Shown here one piece after another: positions 59,482 through 64,000 of a DNA stretch of 64,000 nt (position 1 is the first letter of the stretch; every line of letters starts with the position of its first letter). Below the pieces are notes generated by a model that was not told where the DNA came from, ran no database searches, and saw only the letters and a program-made list of their open reading frames with translations. The position numbers and the translations under genes are program-made. Source of the DNA: a bacterium (GTDB taxonomy: Bacteria; Chloroflexota; Dehalococcoidia; Tepidiformales; Tepidiformaceae); the NCBI GenBank assembly GCA_003577245.1, contig QEVS01000007.1:1-64000 (forward strand), written 5' to 3'.

Positions 59482-59503
59482 TCCAAACCGGACGCCAACG
59501 CCG

Positions 59504-60760
59504 ATGACCTACTGGGCTCAGCTCCTCCATTTCTATCAGCCGCCGACGCAAACCCACGAGGTGCTGCGACGGGTGGCGGATGAGTCATACCGGCCGCTGC
59601 TGGCGGTGCTCAAGGAGCACCCCGGAGCGAAGCTGGCCATCAACATGAACGGCGTGCTCACGGAGCTGCTGGAAGAGCACGGCATGGGCGACATCACCGC
59701 CGGGCTCCGCGAGCTCGGGGAACGCGGCCAGGTGGAGTTCGTCGGCAGCGGGAAGTTCCATCCCATCCTGCCGCTGATACCGCAGGGTGAGCGCGTGCGC
59801 TCCATCGCCGACAACGCGCGCACGAACCGCCGGGCTTTCGGGGAGGCGTGGAGACCGCGCGGATTCTTCCCCCCCGAGATGTGCTACAGCAGCGACATCA
59901 TGCTCGCCATCGCCGCGGCGGGACACGACTGGGTGATTCTCAGCGGGGTGGCGAGCCCCGGGGAATGGCCCCTCAACGTCGTCTGCCGCGCCCCGGCCAA
60001 CGGGCGGAACGTGCACGTCCTCTTCCGTGACGATGTGCGCAGCAACCGTATCTCCTTCCGTGAGACCGATGCCGTCCATTTCATCGAAGACCTTGCCCGG
60101 GCCGGCGCCGGGGAGGACACCTACGTGGTCACGGCCATGGACGCCGAGACCTACGGGCACCACATCCGCGGCTGGGAGCGCGAATTCCTGGGGGCGGCCT
60201 TCGAAGGGATAGCCGCGCAGCAGAGCGCGCCTCTCCGAGACGAACGGCGCCGCACGACCCGCGTAACGATGGTGATGCCGAGCGAACTGCCCTCGCTCTT
60301 CCCGGATGGCCCCGTGATCGAGCCCCTTGCATCTTCGTGGAGCACGACTCGCGACGATATTGCGGCCCGGAACCCGTATCCCCTCTGGCACTCGCCCGGC
60401 AACCGCCTCCATGACCTGCAGTGGGAGTACGTCGGGCACTGCCTCGACCTGTTGGCCATCGCCAGACGCTATTCGGAGCGCGAGCCGGCCCAGAAGTTCC
60501 TGAACGTCGCAGAGAACCGCCTCCAACCCGCGCTCCACAGCTGCCAGTTCTGGTGGGCCAGCCGCCGCCCGATGTGGGACGTGACCATGGTGCACCGCGG
60601 CTTCTTGCTCTTGAACGAAGTCGCCATAAACGCCATGAAGGCAGTCACGCTGGGCGCCGCCTCGGATGTCGTGAAACGTGAGGCCGCCTGGCGGATCGCC
60701 GCCGCCAACGAGGCCCGCTGGCAGATCGAAAGGCTGCTGTTCATGGACGGGACCACGTGA
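59504..60760 (+). CDS. GH57 glycoside hydrolase (alpha-amylase/4-alpha-glucanotransferase-like)
   Basis: A 418-residue GH57 family enzyme distinct from the branching enzyme. LLHFYQPPTQTHEVLRR starts the barrel, Glu125 in GFFPPEMCYSSD is the predicted nucleophile and Asp213 in VTAMDAETYGHHIRGW the acid/base. No signal peptide, so it acts inside the cell. Related proteins are annotated as alpha-amylases, but exact activity (amylase, glucanotransferase or debranching) is not decidable here. It ends with TGA overlapping the GTG of glgA by 4 bases, so it is translationally coupled to glycogen synthase. Confidence 0.88.
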   Translation: MTYWAQLLHFYQPPTQTHEVLRRVADESYRPLLAVLKEHPGAKLAINMNGVLTELLEEHGMGDITAGLRELGERGQVEFVGSGKFHPILPLIPQGERVRSIADNARTNRRAFGEAWRPRGFFPPEMCYSSDIMLAIAAAGHDWVILSGVASPGEWPLNVVCRAPANGRNVHVLFRDDVRSNRISFRETDAVHFIEDLARAGAGEDTYVVTAMDAETYGHHIRGWEREFLGAAFEGIAAQQSAPLRDERRRTTRVTMVMPSELPSLFPDGPVIEPLASSWSTTRDDIAARNPYPLWHSPGNRLHDLQWEYVGHCLDLLAIARRYSEREPAQKFLNVAENRLQPALHSCQFWWASRRPMWDVTMVHRGFLLLNEVAINAMKAVTLGAASDVVKREAAWRIAAANEARWQIERLLFMDGTT

Positions 60761-62124
60761 GGGTCCTCTTCGTGTCGGCCGAGGCCGACCCTTTTTCAAA
60801 GGTTGGCGGGCTGGCCGATGTAGCGGCAGCGCTCCCTGCTGAGCTGGCAGCGATGGGCCACGACGTGCGGGTGATCACACCCTGCCACGCCAGCGCCATG
60901 GACGTGTTCCGGGCCGCTGACGACCGCCAGTTTCTACAGGTACCGGACTTTGCCGGCATGCGAACCGTGGAGCTCGCGACCGTGCCAGGCCACGGCGGCG
61001 TGCCCGTGACGCTCGTACACCAGCCGCACTATTTCGGGAGGCCAGGCGTCTATGGCGACCCGGACGACCTGCTGCGCTACCGCTTCTTCTGCCGGGTGGT
61101 GGGAACGGCCCTGCGGGAGAAGGCATGGATACCCGAGATCCTCCACCTGAACGACTGGCACACGGCTCCGCTGGCCTTTGCCCTGCGGAACTTTGCCTGG
61201 AGCCACCCGGCCCTGCGGGGAACCGCATCGGTGCTGACCATTCACAACCTGCGCTACCGCGGCCCTGACGACTTCAATGACTACCTGGCCCAGGGCATCT
61301 ACTACAGCGATTTCGTGACCACCGTGAGCCCGGCATACGCCCGGGAGATCCTTTCTCCCGAGTCGGGCGAAGGGCTGGACCGCCTCCTGCGCCTGCGGGG
61401 CGATTCACTCGTGGGGATACTCAATGGACTGAGCTTCGCCGCCTACGACCCCGCCACCGATACTCGCATCGCTGCCCGGTTTGGTGCCCGAACCATCGAC
61501 AACCGGGCTTCGAACACGGGCGCCCTGCGGGCCGCGGCCGGTCTTGAGCCGGCCGCAGGGCCCCTGCTGGGGATGGTGACCCGCCTCACAGAGCAGAAGG
61601 GGATTGACCTTGTGATCGAGGCGGCGCCGGCCATGATCGCCCGGGGCGCCGAGCTGGTGGTCCTGGGGCAGGGCGACGACGCGCTTGCCACAGCCCTGCG
61701 CGCGCTTGAGGCCACGTATCCGGGAAGGGTGAGGCTGGTCGACGATTTTGATGAAGGCCTGGCACGCCGCATCTACGCAGGTTCCGACATGTTTCTCATG
61801 CCCTCGCGGTTCGAGCCTTGCGGGCTCGGCCAGCTCATCGCCATGCGATACGGGAGCATCCCCATCGGGCGCCGGACGGGCGGCCTCGCCGACACGATCG
61901 TGGACCCGCAAGAGAACGCGGAGAACGCCACCGGCTTCCTTTTCGACGACTTCGCACCCGGGGCGCTACTGGCGGCGTTCGAGCGCGCCCGGGCAGCATT
62001 CGATGACCTGCCGCTGTGGCGCCAACTGCAGGCGAACGGGATGCAGGCTGACATGTCGTGGGGACCTTCGGCCAAGCGTTATGTTGAGGTGTACGAGCGG
62101 GCGCTGCGCCAGCGCGGGGCATAA
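60757..62124 (+). CDS. glgA: glycogen/starch synthase (GT5)
   Basis: A 455-residue family 5 glycosyltransferase that adds glucose from a nucleotide sugar to alpha-1,4-glucan. The donor-binding loop is SKVGGLADVAAALP (14-27, Lys15), followed by LHLNDWHTAPL, TIHNLRYRG, a long insertion-free hinge, then LGMVTRLTEQKGIDLVIEAA and the C-terminal PSRFEPCGLGQLIAMRYGSI with GGLADTIVD. The acceptor-side motifs match GlgA rather than GT4 enzymes. Whether it prefers ADP- or UDP-glucose is open; no glgC is in the window but galU is. GTG start inside the GTGA overlap with the GH57 gene. Confidence 0.94.
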   Translation: MRVLFVSAEADPFSKVGGLADVAAALPAELAAMGHDVRVITPCHASAMDVFRAADDRQFLQVPDFAGMRTVELATVPGHGGVPVTLVHQPHYFGRPGVYGDPDDLLRYRFFCRVVGTALREKAWIPEILHLNDWHTAPLAFALRNFAWSHPALRGTASVLTIHNLRYRGPDDFNDYLAQGIYYSDFVTTVSPAYAREILSPESGEGLDRLLRLRGDSLVGILNGLSFAAYDPATDTRIAARFGARTIDNRASNTGALRAAAGLEPAAGPLLGMVTRLTEQKGIDLVIEAAPAMIARGAELVVLGQGDDALATALRALEATYPGRVRLVDDFDEGLARRIYAGSDMFLMPSRFEPCGLGQLIAMRYGSIPIGRRTGGLADTIVDPQENAENATGFLFDDFAPGALLAAFERARAAFDDLPLWRQLQANGMQADMSWGPSAKRYVEVYERALRQRGA

Positions 62125-62138
62125 GAGCCCACCGGGCC

Positions 62139-62144
62139 TATACT
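62139..62144 (+). promoter_or_regulatory. -10 box of the leaderless mazG promoter
   Basis: TATACT ends exactly 6 nt before the mazG ATG at 62151, with no Shine-Dalgarno. Confidence 0.5.
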
Positions 62145-62150
62145 CGCCGC

Positions 62151-63572
62151 ATGGCTATTCACGTCGCGGGGCTCGGCCCCGGGCCGGCGGATTTGCTCAC
62201 CATCGAGGTGCGGCAGCTCCTGGGCAGCGGCATGCCGGTCATCCTGCGCACGCGCCATCACCCGTGCATTGCCGAGGTTGACCCGGGCCAACAATTCCGG
62301 GACTGCGACGACCTCTACGCTGCGGGCGCCTCCTTCGAGGATCTCTACGCCGCCATCGCCCGCCGGGTGCTGGACGCTGCTGCCGGGGGGAATGTGGTGT
62401 ACGCGGTCCCGGGACACCCGCTCGTGGCCGAGCGCAGCGTCAGTGAGCTCATGGCGCAGGCCGTCAGCGCAGGCGTTGAGGTCACCATCCACCCCGGCCT
62501 TGCCTACGTGGATGTGGCGGCGGTGGCGCTGCGGATGGACCTTGGTGGCATCCAGCTTTGCGACGCCCTTGACCTGCGCATCGATGCGCAGCGCCCGGCG
62601 CTTGTGAGCCAGGTGTACAGCCGCGAGGTGGCCACCGCGCTCAAGCTCGCCCTGCTCGACATCTACCCCGCGGAGCACCCGGTCACCGTGCTGTCTGCCC
62701 TCGGAACCAGCGACGAGTCTGTACGTGGAGTGCCCCTTTCAGAGCTGGACCACCGCCCGCTGGGCTACCTCGACACGGTTTACGTCCCCGCGCTTGAGGC
62801 AATCGAGGACTTGAGACGATTCGATGGGCTCTACGCCGTGGTCGAACGCCTGCACGCGCCCGATGGCTGCCCGTGGGATCGGGAGCAGACGCATGAATCA
62901 CTGCGACCACACCTGCTCGAGGAAAGCTACGAGACGCTGGAGGCAATCGACTCTGACGCACCGGAGAGGCTGGCGGAGGAGCTCGGTGACCTGCTGCTGC
63001 AGGTGCTTATGCACGCTGCCGTGGCCAATCGACTCGGCCGGTTCACCTTCGCCGATGTCGCGGAACACATTGCGCGGAAGCTGATCCGGCGCCACCCGCA
63101 CGTATTCGGCGAAGCCACGGCAAAGACGGCCGAGGAAGTTTGGCAGTCGTGGGAAGCGCTCAAGAAGGCGGAGAAACCCGGCGCGTCGATACTGGACGGG
63201 GTCCCGGCAACGCTGCCCGCCCTTGCCGCTTCGCAGTCGATCCAGGGGCGGGCGCGGCGCATCGGTTTCGACTGGCCGGACGTTGACGGTCCCCTGGCGA
63301 AACTGGTGGAAGAGGTCGAGGAGTTCGCCCGCGCCGGTAGCGTGGACGAGCGCGAGGACGAGTTCGGAGACATCCTGTTCGTGCTGGCGAACATCGGACA
63401 GAGGATGGGTGTCGATGCCGAGCAGGCGCTCCGGGGCGCCAATGAGAAGTTCCGGCGCCGGTTCCGGACGGTGGAGGAGCTGGCGGCCGGCCGGGGTGTG
63501 GACTTGAAGGACCTTGACCTGGCCGGGCTGGACGCCCTCTGGGACGAAGCCAAGGCCGCGAACGCCCCCTAG
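62151..63572 (+). CDS. mazG: fused tetrapyrrole-methylase-like / MazG nucleotide pyrophosphohydrolase
   Basis: A 473-residue protein with two parts, like YabN. Residues 1-215 resemble a SAM-dependent tetrapyrrole methylase domain (IHVAGLGPGPADLLT at the start, VYAVPGHPLVAE). Residues 222-460 hold a duplicated MazG fold: LHAPDGCPWDREQTHESLRP, HLLEESYETLEAID, the EELGDLLLQVL motif, and a second copy with EEVEEFARAG and EDEFGDILFVLANI. MazG hydrolyses nucleoside triphosphates, cleaning up aberrant nucleotides; the methylase half has no known target in such fusions. It has its own promoter box 26 bases after glgA. Confidence 0.93.
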   Translation: MAIHVAGLGPGPADLLTIEVRQLLGSGMPVILRTRHHPCIAEVDPGQQFRDCDDLYAAGASFEDLYAAIARRVLDAAAGGNVVYAVPGHPLVAERSVSELMAQAVSAGVEVTIHPGLAYVDVAAVALRMDLGGIQLCDALDLRIDAQRPALVSQVYSREVATALKLALLDIYPAEHPVTVLSALGTSDESVRGVPLSELDHRPLGYLDTVYVPALEAIEDLRRFDGLYAVVERLHAPDGCPWDREQTHESLRPHLLEESYETLEAIDSDAPERLAEELGDLLLQVLMHAAVANRLGRFTFADVAEHIARKLIRRHPHVFGEATAKTAEEVWQSWEALKKAEKPGASILDGVPATLPALAASQSIQGRARRIGFDWPDVDGPLAKLVEEVEEFARAGSVDEREDEFGDILFVLANIGQRMGVDAEQALRGANEKFRRRFRTVEELAAGRGVDLKDLDLAGLDALWDEAKAANAP

Positions 63573-63642
63573 CCGGTTGTTTGCGGCGGCGCCAGCAGCG
63601 TAGGCTGGGGTTACAACTCGTACGTTTCCGAAGGAGGAGCAG

Positions 63643-64000
63643 ATGGCCCAGGCAACAGGTTCCGTGATCACAGTTGAGCGCTTTGCGAAGGGCAAGACGT
63701 TCCAGGAGTACCTCGACAGCGGCATTCGCAATCGTGACCTGTTTGAGCGCAACTACGAAGGCACAGTTGTGACATCCGCGCAGGGCGCAGCCCTCCAGGC
63801 GCTGGCCGCGAAGCCGGGTGGCCCCCATCGCATGGTGGTCATTGGCGAGGACTGGTGCCCCGATGTCTACCGCGGGCTGGGGGTTGCCCAGCGCATTGCG
63901 GAGAGCCTGGGCGTGGAGCTTCGCATGTTCGAGCGCGACCAGAACCGCGACATGATCGCCGAGTACCTCAAGGACGGGGAGTTCGAGTCAATCCCCGTGT
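63643..64000 (+). CDS. thioredoxin-like protein, 3' end missing
   Basis: The window ends inside this gene after 119 codons. AAGGAGGAGCAG before the ATG is one of the best ribosome binding sites here. The visible part has a helical N-terminus (ERFAKGKTFQEYLDSGI) and then a thioredoxin-fold strand and motif, RMVVIGEDWCPDVYRG with a single Cys72, where thioredoxins have CxxC. It fits the thioredoxin_9 type family, in which one cysteine remains and the redox role is uncertain. The end FESIPV would correspond to the cis-Pro loop, just at the edge. Confidence 0.78.
   Translation, partial: MAQATGSVITVERFAKGKTFQEYLDSGIRNRDLFERNYEGTVVTSAQGAALQALAAKPGGPHRMVVIGEDWCPDVYRGLGVAQRIAESLGVELRMFERDQNRDMIAEYLKDGEFESIPV

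Noticed and set aside
1-64000. tRNA genes, CRISPR arrays, insertion sequences
   Set aside because: I looked for T-arm GGTTCRANNCC-like motifs, regularly spaced repeats and transposase motifs; only the tmRNA T-arm was found and no repeat array or transposase was recognised.

Overview
This 64 kb window is a gene-dense, high-GC bacterial chromosome segment with no recognisable prophage, transposon or CRISPR array. Gene content suggests a Chloroflexota relative, possibly within Dehalococcoidia: a tmRNA whose tag (GNRQLALAA) is short and glycine-initiated like the tag I recall for Dehalococcoides, several CaiB/BaiF CoA-transferases and acyl-CoA enzymes, a glycogen cluster built on GH57 and DUF3417-type enzymes, and many starts lacking a Shine-Dalgarno but lying 5-8 nt after a TANNNT box. 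The placement is an inference; no rRNA or phylogenetic marker was compared.

Layout. 1-5.4 kb: a partial unknown gene, an MBL-fold hydrolase, ispG, a small membrane protein, a MalY/PatB aminotransferase and a methyltransferase. 5.46-5.82 kb: tmRNA (ssrA) on the minus strand. 5.9-12.3 kb (minus): an SDR protein with an altered active site, an OmpR/HisKA two-component pair, class II aldolase, an OmpR-type protein with a degenerate receiver, and a FliA/WhiG-type sigma factor. 12.5-19.5 kb (plus): a beta-propeller protein, an S41 protease, smpB, dxs, a prenyl synthase and a serine acetyltransferase-like protein. 19.5-21.4 kb: TetR regulator and membrane HD-GYP protein. 21.8-26.6 kb: two CoA-transferase III genes (one a tandem fusion) flanking a CysRS/MshC-like ligase. 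26.9-32.6 kb: a CHAP-SH3b secreted protein, SF2 helicase, hydrolase, potassium channel, zinc-ribbon protein and sirtuin. 32.6-43.2 kb: CoA-transferase, crotonase, GIY-YIG protein, acyl-CoA dehydrogenase, cupin, APH-AAA kinase fusion, hydrolase plus phosphoribosyltransferase, a third CaiB, a cyclase, and a DSD1-type aldolase. 43.2-51 kb: typA, infC-rpmI-rplT, galU with a coupled nuclease-fold protein, a RAM-domain protein and lepA. 51-55.2 kb: mdh, SHOCT membrane protein, argH with a HAD phosphatase. 55.3-62.1 kb: a glycogen operon (glgP, two GH57 proteins, glgA). 62.1-64 kb: mazG and a partial thioredoxin-like gene.

Functional links: IspG, DXS and the prenyl synthase cover isoprenoid supply; SmpB and tmRNA form the trans-translation pair; GlgP, GH57 branching enzyme and GlgA turn alpha-glucan over, with GalU making UDP-glucose; the CoA-transferases, crotonase and acyl-CoA dehydrogenase point to metabolism of organic acids through CoA thioesters. 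The most interesting leads are the leaderless promoter architecture, the CysRS/MshC-like enzyme, the fused CoA-transferase with one dead-looking half, and the galU-coupled nuclease-fold protein.
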